Part shown: positions 41,638 through 49,408 of the stretch, one piece after another
Position numbering within the stretch: position 1 is the first letter of the stretch
Layout of the letters: the number at the start of each line of letters is the position of its first letter
Assembly: GCA_018266105.1 (NCBI GenBank)
Contig: JAFEBA010000106.1
Span: forward strand, 1-49,408
DNA: 49,408 nt
Source of the DNA: a bacterium
GTDB lineage: Bacteria > Vulcanimicrobiota > Xenobia > Xenobiales > JADMJV01
Reading direction: 5' to 3'
Made by a program: the position numbers and the translations under genes
The notes under the pieces: model-generated
What the model saw: only the letters and a program-made list of their open reading frames with translations
What the model was told of the DNA's origin: nothing
Database searches by the model: none

Positions 41638-42182
41638 GTGAAGAGAAATTTCATTCGGCCCTGGTCCCCGCTCAGGGAGTCTGGTGGCGCCCTGTGGGCG
41701 CGCAGGAGAAGCGCTGGATTCAAATCTCCTTCGTCTGGTGCATGTTGATGTTCGCCATGATGCCGCTCTGGCATTGGAAAGGCGGTCAGAATCCCTCCGG
41801 CATAAGAGGTCGAGTGGTTCCGAAGGATTACCGCCAACGCACCGAGCGCTTCATTCAGGATTACAAAGTGGGCGAAGAAAAGGGCATTCCCGTGGTGGCA
41901 CCGCCCGCTGGAGCCGATATCTACGTCGAGGCCTCCATGTGGATGTGGCGGCCCATTTTGCATCTAAAGCAGGGCACAACTTACGTCTTGCACTTGTCTT
42001 CTTTCGATATCAACCACGGTTTCAGTCTTTACCCGATGAATATCAACTTTCAAGTGGTCCCCGGATATGACTACGGATTGAAGGTGACCCCCAATCAAGC
42101 CGGGGACATGCGGATCATCTGCAACGAATTTTGCGGTGTCGGACATCACATTATGACCGGCAAGATTTTGGTGGAAAAATGA
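41634..42182 (+). CDS. CuA-containing subunit II of a heme-copper NO reductase/oxidase
   Basis: A 182-residue protein with one N-terminal TM (ISFVWCMLMFAMMPLWHW) and a periplasmic cupredoxin domain with a complete CuA site: His128 (DINHGFSLYP), Cys163, Glu165, Cys167, His171 and Met174 (CNEFCGVGHHIM). CuA takes electrons from a soluble donor such as a cytochrome c or cupredoxin and passes them to the catalytic subunit. It overlaps the next gene by 4 bases. Only one TM is present, as in ba3-type and NorS-like subunits. Confidence 0.92.
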   Translation: MSEEKFHSALVPAQGVWWRPVGAQEKRWIQISFVWCMLMFAMMPLWHWKGGQNPSGIRGRVVPKDYRQRTERFIQDYKVGEEKGIPVVAPPAGADIYVEASMWMWRPILHLKQGTTYVLHLSSFDINHGFSLYPMNINFQVVPGYDYGLKVTPNQAGDMRIICNEFCGVGHHIMTGKILVEK

Positions 42183-43882
42183 GTATGCGAACCTGTCCGG
42201 TGACCGGACTCAAAGTTTGCCCCGACGCGGAAGCTCTGGTCCGCTGGCACGCGGTGACGGCCGTGGTGCACTTTCTAATCGGCGTGAGCGCGGCCATTTT
42301 GCTGGTTCTAACCCGCTGGCAGGCGGTGCATCTTTTGCCCTCGGATTGGTACTACCGTATTCTCACGGCCCACGGCTTGAATATGCTGATCTTTTTCATT
42401 ATTTTCTTCGAAATGGCGGTGCTGCATTTCGCCGGACCGATCTTGCTGAATTGCCGCCAGCCCGCCGCCAAGCTCGGCTGGCTGGCCTATGTCCTGATGC
42501 TGATCGGAGCCTGCACCACCAACGGATTTGTCTTTGCCGGTAAAGCCGATGTGTTGTTCACCTCTTACGTACCCCTGAAAGCCCATCCCGCCTACTATTT
42601 GGGTATCATCCTTTTCGCGGTGGGGGCCTTGCTGGATACCAGCCTGTTTTTCGCGGCCCTGGTCAAAGCCAAAAAGGAAAAGACCTATACGGGTTCGGTG
42701 CCGCTGGTGACCTATGGCGCGCTTACGGCCGCCATCATCGCCGTGATCACCTTGATCCACGGGGCCATGGTTTATGTGCCCACCTTCCTCTGGTCACTGG
42801 GCCTGATGCAGATGGATCCGGAAGTCTATCGAATGGTCTGGTGGGCTTTGGGACACTCCTCGCAACAGATCAACGTGGCTGCCCATGTGGCCTGCTGGTA
42901 CCTTTTGGCGGGCTTGACCGTGGGAGGCGTGGTGCTGAACGAAAAGGTCAGCCGGGGAGCCTTTTTCCTCTACGTGCTCTTCATCTCGATGGCTTCGGCC
43001 CACCACCTGCTGGTCGACCCGGGAGTGGGCCCGGCCTGGAAGGTATGGAATACCAGCTATGCCATGTATCTGGCGGTTCTGGCCAGTATGGTACACGGCT
43101 TTACGGTTCCGGCCGGGATCGAGACCGGCCAGCGCCTGCGCGGATTTAACCAGGGCCGTTTCCAGTGGTTGACGAAAGCCCCCTGGGGAGACCCGGGCTT
43201 CGCGGCTCTCTGGGTGTCTCTGGTAATCTTCGGCTTTGGGGGCGGAATCACCGGAGTGGTGATCGGAACCGAGCAGATCAATATCATCGCCCACAATACT
43301 TTGAGAATTCCCGGACATTTCCATATGACGGTGGTGGGCGGCACGGCCCTGTGCTTCATGGGCGTGACCTACTACCTGCTGCCTCTCATCTTTCGCCGCC
43401 GAGTGGCCTTTTACAAGCTGGCCCAGATCCAGCCTTACGTGTTTGGAGCCGGCATCAGCTTGATGGGCATCGCCATGACCTATGCCGGCTCCTTTGGGGT
43501 TCCGCGGCGCCACTGGGATATTTCCTTTACCCAGGCTCCCTTTGGAGTGCAGTTTCCCACCACCGTCGATCTGTTCATGGCGGCTATGGCAATGGGCGGT
43601 CTGCTGGCCTTTTTAGGTGGCATCAGTTACTGCCTGATCGCGGTTGTCAGTGTGTTCTTTAGGCCTGCTCTGAGCGATGACGATCTGAAACGAGGCGGCC
43701 CGGGTCTACCGCCCGGCGTGGTCAGGCTGCCATCCCAAACTCATACCGCGGAGGCCTCGGAAGCGGCGCATCGACAGGGAAATCCTGGCACGGTCGTGCT
43801 GGTCGGCGTCTTCTTTGTCTGCTTCATCCTCTACTACTTTACCAACTGGAAAATTCTCTCGCTGCTCTGGAAGGTTGGATAG
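42179..43882 (+). CDS. NOR-type heme-copper catalytic subunit (Gln replaces active-site Tyr)
   Basis: A 567-residue subunit I with ~12-13 TM helices. Low-spin heme ligands are His65 (TAHGLNM) and His382. High-spin heme ligand is His380 (IPGHFHMTVVGG). CuB ligands are His226 (LGHSSQQIN), His275 and His276 (ASAHHLL); the 49-residue spacing matches oxidases exactly. At His+4, where A-type oxidases have the cross-linked Tyr (GHPEVY), this protein has Gln230, and SSQQ replaces PEVY. Loss of that Tyr marks NO reductases among the superfamily, so this is probably an eNOR/sNOR-like enzyme reducing NO to N2O. The start codon overlaps the CuA subunit stop. An N-terminal CPVTGLKVC motif is unexplained. 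Confidence 0.85.
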   Translation: MSMRTCPVTGLKVCPDAEALVRWHAVTAVVHFLIGVSAAILLVLTRWQAVHLLPSDWYYRILTAHGLNMLIFFIIFFEMAVLHFAGPILLNCRQPAAKLGWLAYVLMLIGACTTNGFVFAGKADVLFTSYVPLKAHPAYYLGIILFAVGALLDTSLFFAALVKAKKEKTYTGSVPLVTYGALTAAIIAVITLIHGAMVYVPTFLWSLGLMQMDPEVYRMVWWALGHSSQQINVAAHVACWYLLAGLTVGGVVLNEKVSRGAFFLYVLFISMASAHHLLVDPGVGPAWKVWNTSYAMYLAVLASMVHGFTVPAGIETGQRLRGFNQGRFQWLTKAPWGDPGFAALWVSLVIFGFGGGITGVVIGTEQINIIAHNTLRIPGHFHMTVVGGTALCFMGVTYYLLPLIFRRRVAFYKLAQIQPYVFGAGISLMGIAMTYAGSFGVPRRHWDISFTQAPFGVQFPTTVDLFMAAMAMGGLLAFLGGISYCLIAVVSVFFRPALSDDDLKRGGPGLPPGVVRLPSQTHTAEASEAAHRQGNPGTVVLVGVFFVCFILYYFTNWKILSLLWKVG

Positions 43883-43883
43883 T

Positions 43884-44720
43884 GTGGCACTTTTCCTCTA
43901 TGGCCTGTGGGCGCTGACCACGACCTTTTGGGTCTGGCTGGCTCTCAGTCCGTTCTCGAATTCAGGACCCGAGTGGCTGAGCCGAACCCGGGAAATTTGC
44001 TTCGGAACTCTGAGCAACGGACTACCCGATACCTACGGTTGGATCAGTCTGGCTGCTCCAATTCCCATGCTGCTGGCTTTACTGGTGATTATGGGCGCCG
44101 ATCTGCGCTCTCAGGCTGAGCAGAAGCTGGGCAGGACCTGGCCGGCTCTGCTGCTGGTGCTCCCCTGTTTGTGCGGCCTGTATGCCACCGGCCGAGTGCT
44201 CAGGGCCCCCAGTCTGGTGGTGCCCGAGGCCGTCCGGATGCCTGGCGATTACCCCCAAATCTCGGAGCCGCTTCCCGATTTTCAACTTCAGGATCAGCGC
44301 GGGCGCAGCGTGGGGCCCAAGGAGCTGATAGGCAGCGTAACTTATTTGACTTTTGCCTATGCCCACTGTGAGACCGTTTGCCCTTCTCTGATGGAGCGAC
44401 TCAGGCAGGCGGCCGGACGAACCGGTTGCCGGGTGGTGGTGGTCACTCTGGATCCGCGGCGCGACACCTGCGGTTCGCTGGCGGGTCTGGCCCAACATTG
44501 GCGACTGCCCCCAAACTCGCTGCTGCTGAGCGGCGAGGTGGGCGAAGTGGAGAAAACTCTGGCCGCCTTTTCGATGGTGCTGGAGCGCAACCAGTCCACC
44601 GGTGAGATCACTCACCCGGCCCTGGTTTATGTGCTGGATGCCCAGGGTCGGATCCGCTACCGCTTTTCCAATCCCGCGCCTGGCTGGCTGGAATCGGCAG
44701 CCGCGAGCCTGCCGCGGTGA
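43884..44720 (+). CDS. SCO/SenC-like copper chaperone with N-terminal TM domain
   Basis: A 278-residue protein starting at GTG 43884, directly after the subunit I stop. The first ~105 residues contain three TM segments (LFLYGLWALTTTFWVWLALS, IPMLLALLVIMGA, WPALLLVLPCLCGLY). Then follows an SCO thioredoxin fold with CxxxC (Cys162/Cys166 in AHCETVCPS) and the distal His (EITHPALVYVLD). It probably assembles the CuA or CuB site of the NOR. A SenC gene also follows norSY in nitrifiers (known gene order). The extra TM region is unusual for SCO, which normally has one TM. It overlaps the next gene by 4 bases. Confidence 0.85.
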   Translation: MALFLYGLWALTTTFWVWLALSPFSNSGPEWLSRTREICFGTLSNGLPDTYGWISLAAPIPMLLALLVIMGADLRSQAEQKLGRTWPALLLVLPCLCGLYATGRVLRAPSLVVPEAVRMPGDYPQISEPLPDFQLQDQRGRSVGPKELIGSVTYLTFAYAHCETVCPSLMERLRQAAGRTGCRVVVVTLDPRRDTCGSLAGLAQHWRLPPNSLLLSGEVGEVEKTLAAFSMVLERNQSTGEITHPALVYVLDAQGRIRYRFSNPAPGWLESAAASLPR

Positions 44721-46291
44721 GCTGGAAAGCTCGCAAACCTCGACTCTCACGGCTTCTGAGCAGAGTGTTGGAGCCCTTAGAGAAGGCTCTTCACCGACTC
44801 TTTGGAGAGCGCTATAATCCCACCTATCAAAGCGGCGTGCTGGCGCTCTACCTGCTGGGGCTGGTGGTGGTGAGCGGTCTACCCTTGCTGTTCTTTTACC
44901 GTGTGGGTTCTCCCTACGAATCCACTCGCTGGATTGCCCAGAGCGCCGGTCTGGCCTGGCTGCGTTCGATCCATCGTTACGCTTCCGATGCGGCCATGCT
45001 GGCTGTGATCTGGCACGTTGTCAGAATGTTGCTGGGGGGACGCACGGCCGGCCCGCGCCGGCGGGCATGGATCAGCGGTATTCTGCTGACGGCCTTGCTG
45101 GTGGTGATCGGGGTGGTCGGTCTGATTCTGGTCTGGGATGTGCAGGCTCAGCACCTGGCTCAGAGTTCGATGCGCTTGATCGAAGGCTTACCGATCTTTT
45201 CCGAATCTCCACGCAGAGTTTTCGCCGACCCCAAGGCTGTGGGCGAGTCTTTCTTCTTCATGCTCATTTTCTTGCATGTCGCGCTGCCTCTGGTGCTGGT
45301 CTTCCTCGTGCTCTTTCACACCTCGCGAGTGGCCCGGGCTCGGCTCTGGCCGGAAGCTTACCTGGCTCGCTATTATGGGGCGGCGCTGCTGCTGCTGGCC
45401 GTGTTCTGGCCGCCCGCGCTGGCCCAGCCGGCCGATCTCCTTCAGTTGCCCGGGCCGGTTCGACTCGATGTATTCTATGCATTTTGGATGCCTCTGGTGG
45501 AGCTTTGGGGCCCATCGGGTGGGCTGGCGGCCCTGACCCTCCTGACCGGTCTGCTGGCTTCGGTCCCCTGGTGGTGGAAGCCTGAGGTGGAACTGACCAG
45601 CCAGGCTTCCTTCGTGGACGAAGATCTTTGCACCGGATGTACTCAGTGTTTTCAGGACTGTCCTTACGATGCCATCGCCATGGTGGAGCGCAAGCAGGAT
45701 CCTGGATCGCGCCGTTCCCTGGTGGTAGCCCGGGTCGACTCCGACCTTTGCGTCAGCTGCGGAATTTGCACCGCTTCCTGTGCACCCATGGGAGTAGGTC
45801 CACCCGGGCGCACTGGACGCGAGCAACTGCGTGAGGCTCAGGAATGGTCCGCGCGGGCTGGCTGGCAGCCGGGTGAGGTGGCCGTTTTGGCTTGCCGCTG
45901 GGGTTGTGGTGAATCTCCTGGTTGGGATCAGATTCCCGGACTCCGTTTTATGGCCACGGGCTGTAGCGGCTCCGTGCACACCTCGGTGATCGAGTTTTTG
46001 CTACGCGCGGGCGCGACCGGAGTGATGATTGTTTCCTGTCCGGAGCGCGATTGCAGCCACCGCGAAGGCCCCAAATGGCTCCAGTTGAGAGTCTACCATG
46101 TCCGAGAGGCCGAACTGCAGGCGCGAGTGGATCGGCGCCGGGTTCGCCTGCTGGCCTGCCCGGGCGTGGACGTAGGGCGGGCAGTGCGCGAGGCTCAGGC
46201 CTTTGGGGATGAATTGAAGGCCTGCCTGGTTGAACCAGTTGAGCTGCCCACGGAAGAACCTCGCTGCAAGCTGGAGGAGGAAGCCTCGTGA
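44717..46291 (+). CDS. Cytochrome b - ferredoxin - MvhD-like fusion protein
   Basis: A 524-residue fusion. Residues ~35-290 form a cytochrome b-like membrane domain with two His pairs for two b hemes: HRYASDAAMLAVIWH and LHVALPLVLVFLVLFH. Residues ~300-365 hold two [4Fe-4S] ferredoxin motifs (CTGCTQCFQDCPYDAI from ~305, CVSCGICTASCAP from ~344). Residues ~390-465 match the MvhD/hydrogenase delta family with conserved Cys (ACRWGCG, ATGCSGSVHTSVIEFLLRAGATGVMIVSCPERDCSHREG). Such parts move electrons between quinones, ferredoxin-like centres and flavoproteins. Its place in the NOR operon suggests an electron input or branching module for NO reduction (inference). It is coupled to genes on both sides. 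Confidence 0.88.
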   Translation: MSWKARKPRLSRLLSRVLEPLEKALHRLFGERYNPTYQSGVLALYLLGLVVVSGLPLLFFYRVGSPYESTRWIAQSAGLAWLRSIHRYASDAAMLAVIWHVVRMLLGGRTAGPRRRAWISGILLTALLVVIGVVGLILVWDVQAQHLAQSSMRLIEGLPIFSESPRRVFADPKAVGESFFFMLIFLHVALPLVLVFLVLFHTSRVARARLWPEAYLARYYGAALLLLAVFWPPALAQPADLLQLPGPVRLDVFYAFWMPLVELWGPSGGLAALTLLTGLLASVPWWWKPEVELTSQASFVDEDLCTGCTQCFQDCPYDAIAMVERKQDPGSRRSLVVARVDSDLCVSCGICTASCAPMGVGPPGRTGREQLREAQEWSARAGWQPGEVAVLACRWGCGESPGWDQIPGLRFMATGCSGSVHTSVIEFLLRAGATGVMIVSCPERDCSHREGPKWLQLRVYHVREAELQARVDRRRVRLLACPGVDVGRAVREAQAFGDELKACLVEPVELPTEEPRCKLEEEAS

Positions 46292-46788
46292 TACGGCGCA
46301 TGCTCGCTACCATGGTGGGGATGGGGCTCTTGGCCGGGTTGTCGAACCTGCCTTGGGGCAGAGCGGAGCGCAGCGCTCTGATTCGTCTGAGTTGGCGCAC
46401 AACCGGACAGCAGGTCAAAGTGGCCAAAGTTCAAGATCCGAATCTACCAACCCACATGCGATTGCCTGAGAGTCAGGCCTTTGAACTGAAGATCCGTCCC
46501 TATCGCCTGAGCGTGCAACTGGATCAGCACACGGCCCTGGAACGAGCCGTGTTGGCCCCGGGTTTTCGCCACGACCGACCGCTTACGGTTTTTCAGGAAT
46601 TTTCCGTAACCCCCGGGGACCATCGATTGGAGGTTACCTTTCAGGCCCAGCCCCTGGAGGGCTCGGCCCCACCCCTGACCGCCAGGCCTTTTGCGGCCGA
46701 GCTGGCCTGCCAGGCGGGACAGGTTTACCTGGTGAGCCTGGATGAGAGCGGCCAGTGGATTTACTACTTCGAACGCGCCAACCCTTAG
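46288..46788 (+). CDS. Exported hypothetical protein, end of NOR operon
   Basis: A 166-residue protein with a signal peptide (MLATMVGMGLLAGLSNLPWGRA) and a beta-rich mature part (RLSWRTTGQQVKV... VFQEFSVTPGDHRLEVTFQ), immunoglobulin-like in feel. It overlaps the cytochrome b fusion by 4 bases and ends 23 bp before the convergent ccoG. It is probably a periplasmic partner of the fusion or the CuA subunit. No family is recognised. Confidence 0.65.
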   Translation: MIRRMLATMVGMGLLAGLSNLPWGRAERSALIRLSWRTTGQQVKVAKVQDPNLPTHMRLPESQAFELKIRPYRLSVQLDQHTALERAVLAPGFRHDRPLTVFQEFSVTPGDHRLEVTFQAQPLEGSAPPLTARPFAAELACQAGQVYLVSLDESGQWIYYFERANP

Positions 46789-46811
46789 ACGGCGCAGCAG
46801 CCTCTGGTCCT

Positions 46812-48158
46812 CTAAGGAACAAAGAAAGTGGCCTGGCTGGTTAGCGTGCTGCCGTCTTCCAGGCGGGCACGCAACTGGAACGGGTGAATGCCACGGGACA
46901 ACCCGCGCTCGGCCACCAGCAGCAACTGCACCTCACTAATTTCACCCGGCTCCAGGCTGAGTTCGGTGCGGCCGCCCAGCAGTTCGGCCGGCAGGTTGCA
47001 CAGTTCCAGGCGCACGACCGCCGGCTCGGCCAGCTGGTTGGCCAGGTGGACTTTAAAAATATTGCTGACACGCCCATCGGCGGTGAGGGCGGCCAGTTGG
47101 CCGCCCGGCTGCACTACCCGCTCGCAGTCGAAGGCCAGCGCCGGACGGTGGGTCACCAGATAGACAAAAAGTGCGCTCAAAAGCACCAGTGCTGCCAGAT
47201 AGATCAACGTGCGCGGACGAGCTACCTGGGTGGGTCGCCCTTCCAGTTCGTTCAGAGAGGTAAAGCGGATCAAACCGTGAGGTTGTTTGACCTTGTCCAT
47301 AATATCGTCGCAGGCGTCAATGCAGGCTGTGCAGCCGATGCATTCAGCCTGCAGGCCCTCGCGAATATCGATTCCCATCGGGCAAACCTGGACGCACATT
47401 GAGCAATCCACGCAGGCGCCACGAGGGCTGGCTTTGAGTTTGCCCCGCGGCTCGCCCCGCCGGGAATCGTAGCCCACGATGATGCTGTCGGCGTCCAGCA
47501 TGGCGCCCTGTAAACGGGCGTAAGGACAGACATGCTGGCAGAACTGTTCGCGGAAATACCCGAAGTCAAAGAGCGCTATTCCGGTAAAAAAAGCCACGAC
47601 CAGACCCGTGCCCAGGCTCACATGACCTGTCAGAAGTTGACTGGCCAGTTGACGCATCGGGATAAAGTAGCCGCTGAAGGTGACGCCTAACCAGCCCCCC
47701 ATCAGGGTCCAGGTTGCCCACTTAAGGCCTTTGAGGCGTAGCTTGGGCCAGTTCCAGGGCGACCGATCCAGGCGCATGCGCGCCGCTCGGTCGCCCTCGA
47801 AAAAACGCTCCACGGCAATAAAGGCCTGAGTGAAGATTGTCTGGGGGCAGGCGAAGCCGCACCAGACCCGGCCAGCCAGAGCGCTCACGGCCGAGATCAG
47901 AACCACGGCGATGACCGTGAGCAGCAGCAAAAAATAGTTGTCCTGGGGATGCAGCACCAGGCCGAAAAGAAACAGCTTGCGGCCGGGCAGGTCGGCCAGG
48001 ACCGCCTGGCGCGACCCCCAATTGAGCCAGGGCAGCAAAAACAGACCGGCCTGCAGCAGCAGGCTGATCAGATTGCGTAAGCTGCGGAAGCGTCCGGGAG
48101 AATTGCGCGGATAGATTTTACGGCGGGCGGCGGTGACGGATTGGCCGGGAAGAAGCAT
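46812..48158 (-). CDS. ccoG: Cytochrome oxidase accessory protein CcoG (FixG/RdxA-like)
   Basis: A 448-residue membrane iron-sulfur protein: N-terminal TM helices, GRVWCGFACPQTIFTQAFIAVERFFEGDR (family hallmark), CQHVCPYARLQGAMLDADS, then two [4Fe-4S] motifs (CVDCSMCVQVCPMGIDIREG, CIGCTACIDACDDIM). A last TM and a C-terminal Ig-like domain follow. CcoG acts as a cupric reductase supplying copper for cbb3-type oxidase assembly; here it may serve the NOR or NirK, since no ccoNOP is visible. It starts 3 bases after the nnrS stop. Confidence 0.94.
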   Translation of the reverse strand: MLLPGQSVTAARRKIYPRNSPGRFRSLRNLISLLLQAGLFLLPWLNWGSRQAVLADLPGRKLFLFGLVLHPQDNYFLLLLTVIAVVLISAVSALAGRVWCGFACPQTIFTQAFIAVERFFEGDRAARMRLDRSPWNWPKLRLKGLKWATWTLMGGWLGVTFSGYFIPMRQLASQLLTGHVSLGTGLVVAFFTGIALFDFGYFREQFCQHVCPYARLQGAMLDADSIIVGYDSRRGEPRGKLKASPRGACVDCSMCVQVCPMGIDIREGLQAECIGCTACIDACDDIMDKVKQPHGLIRFTSLNELEGRPTQVARPRTLIYLAALVLLSALFVYLVTHRPALAFDCERVVQPGGQLAALTADGRVSNIFKVHLANQLAEPAVVRLELCNLPAELLGGRTELSLEPGEISEVQLLLVAERGLSRGIHPFQLRARLEDGSTLTSQATFFVP

Positions 48159-48161
48159 TAC

Positions 48162-49358
48162 TTAGCCCGGTTTTCCGTCCACCCGCGGACGAGTGAGCAC
48201 TGGCCAGTAGGCCAGAAAATAGAGAGAGAAGGCCAGGCACCAGAGGCCACCGGCGCACCAGAGTGCGTGGCTGTAGGAGTCCGGCCAGAAAAACGGCACC
48301 AGGCTGCGGCACAGCGCGGAAGCACCCATCAGAGCAAATGCCAGCACCGTGATCGGGGCCGGCTTGAGCTCCCGTCCGGTGTGACCGAGAGCCACCCGAG
48401 ACATCATCCCCAGACACATGATTGCGATACAACCCGCGGTTAAAGCGTGAGTCGCGGCGGACAGGCTGCCCCAGCCCATCCAGGCCAGAGCGCGTAAGCA
48501 CAGGCCCACAGGGAGAAAGGAATAGGCCAGGTATAACACCCAGAGCAGCGGCACCCCCAGGGCTCGGGGGGAACCCCAACCGAACATGCGCAGCAGATGT
48601 AAACATGCGGTGACACTCAGAATCAGAAGTTTCGCCTTGATGGAGATTCCGGGCCAATTCTCCACCAGAGCGCTCAGGAACAGGCCGGCCAGGGCCGCTC
48701 CTTCTAGCCAGACCAGCCGCCGGGGCCGATGGCCGCTCAGGGCTCTCTCCGTAAAAAACGGAATCACCCGGCCCCCGATCAAGGCGATTAGGAGCAACAG
48801 GCCGTAAAGTGCCAGACTGAGGGCCAGCGTGGAGGATGGCCCCAGCCAGAACAAAGCGTTCGAGACCCAGAGCATGGCCAGCACCGGCAAGAAAATCAAG
48901 TTCCGAACCTGGCCCGCGCGTACCAGAGGGCCGGCCAGCGCCAACCCCAGGCCGGGCAGGAAGAGCAAGTCCAGCACGAGCCCCCCCCCACCCTGCCAAC
49001 TACCCAGGCGGCCCAGCAGCCAGAGCGCCAGCAAGGCGCCCAGCCGGCCATCCTTGGGAGTGGGCAAGCCGGTCCAGTTCGGAACGGCCGTCAACAAGAA
49101 GCCGGCCACCACCGCACCGCCAAAACCAAAAAGCATTTCGTGGCCGTGCCATCGGATCGGATCGAAGCCAGGGTGAGGAACTTGCCAGCCGGCTAAAATC
49201 ATCAACCAGAGAGCCATGAGCACGACGGCCGCGGCTGATCCGGCCAGAAAAAAAGGCCGAAAACCATAGGCTAACCAGGCCGGGCCCGACGGGGCTTGGG
49301 CGGGCCGCGGAGCCGCCACCGGATCTTGCTCGGCGATCCGCAGCTGCATTTGGAGCAT
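48162..49358 (-). CDS. nnrS: NnrS family protein
   Basis: A 398-residue membrane protein with ~12 TM segments and the NnrS motifs YGFRPFFLAGSAAAV, WHGHEMLFGFGGAVVAGFLLTAVPNWTG, GGRVIPFFTERAL and the late TxGxIAxMxLGMMSRVALGHTGR. NnrS is a heme/copper-containing protein that relieves NO stress and is typical of denitrification regulons. AAAGGA lies ~9 bases before ATG 49358. It is co-transcribed with ccoG. A TAGAGT element (49379-49384, complement) could be its -10; the expected FNR site would lie at or beyond the window edge. Confidence 0.94.
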   Translation of the reverse strand: MLQMQLRIAEQDPVAAPRPAQAPSGPAWLAYGFRPFFLAGSAAAVVLMALWLMILAGWQVPHPGFDPIRWHGHEMLFGFGGAVVAGFLLTAVPNWTGLPTPKDGRLGALLALWLLGRLGSWQGGGGLVLDLLFLPGLGLALAGPLVRAGQVRNLIFLPVLAMLWVSNALFWLGPSSTLALSLALYGLLLLIALIGGRVIPFFTERALSGHRPRRLVWLEGAALAGLFLSALVENWPGISIKAKLLILSVTACLHLLRMFGWGSPRALGVPLLWVLYLAYSFLPVGLCLRALAWMGWGSLSAATHALTAGCIAIMCLGMMSRVALGHTGRELKPAPITVLAFALMGASALCRSLVPFFWPDSYSHALWCAGGLWCLAFSLYFLAYWPVLTRPRVDGKPG

Positions 49359-49408
49359 CGGCGTAAATCCTTTCGAGAACTCTATCTCGTTTTTAGCCGG
49401 ACTCGGGC

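Overview
The window reads as a high-GC, diderm (Gram-negative type), uncultivated-style bacterium. Lipoprotein signals, a secretin-like protein and periplasmic copper/cytochrome proteins support the diderm envelope. A nitrite reductase plus a NOR-type heme-copper enzyme show that it can respire nitrite and nitric oxide. I cannot place it in a phylum from this sequence alone.

Left half (about 1-26.3 kb) is accessory DNA. It opens with a minus-strand gene running off the window edge in a Pro-Gln repeat. Next come two integrase remnants fused head to head and a decayed module (SWIM zinc-finger protein, excisionase-like HTH protein, DprA-like protein). An intact copy of the same module lies at 20.5-24.5 kb: RHH-like repressor with operator, tyrosine integrase, an 84-residue protein, SWIM, HTH, DprA-like. 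It is followed by a palindrome-rich stretch with two perfect consensus DnaA boxes. Between the copies are a sigma-1.1/Clp_N-like protein, a minus-strand run of lipoproteins and membrane proteins, a Mrr-like nuclease, a secretin-like protein, an IS21-family element with a clean 5-bp target duplication splitting a gene, a tRNA 3'-half remnant (probable att scar), a 989-residue nuclease-like protein and a SEC-C protein. A frameshifted protein with a Spo11/TopoVI-A-like Toprim signature closes the region.

Right half (26.4-49.4 kb) is a denitrification/NO-response island. It holds a CrtI-like oxidoreductase with a PLP decarboxylase; a protoporphyrinogen-oxidase-like protein with a radical SAM/SPASM enzyme; nirK fused to cytochrome c with FGE-like, SCO and membrane-protein genes; a cytochrome P450; a methyltransferase; a six-gene NOR operon (small TM protein, CuA subunit, catalytic subunit with Gln in place of the oxidase tyrosine, TM-SCO, cytochrome b-ferredoxin-MvhD fusion, exported protein); and nnrS-ccoG. 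Five promoters carry an FNR/DNR-type palindrome exactly 22 bp before a TAGnnT-like -10 element, and three of them appear to give leaderless or nearly leaderless mRNAs. The shared sites suggest one oxygen/NO-sensing CRP/FNR-family regulator, encoded elsewhere, controls the island.

Several genes are broken: DprA copy A, a paralogue of the nirK-operon membrane protein, an exported protein near 6 kb, the Toprim protein and the methyltransferase. Some of these may be sequencing errors.
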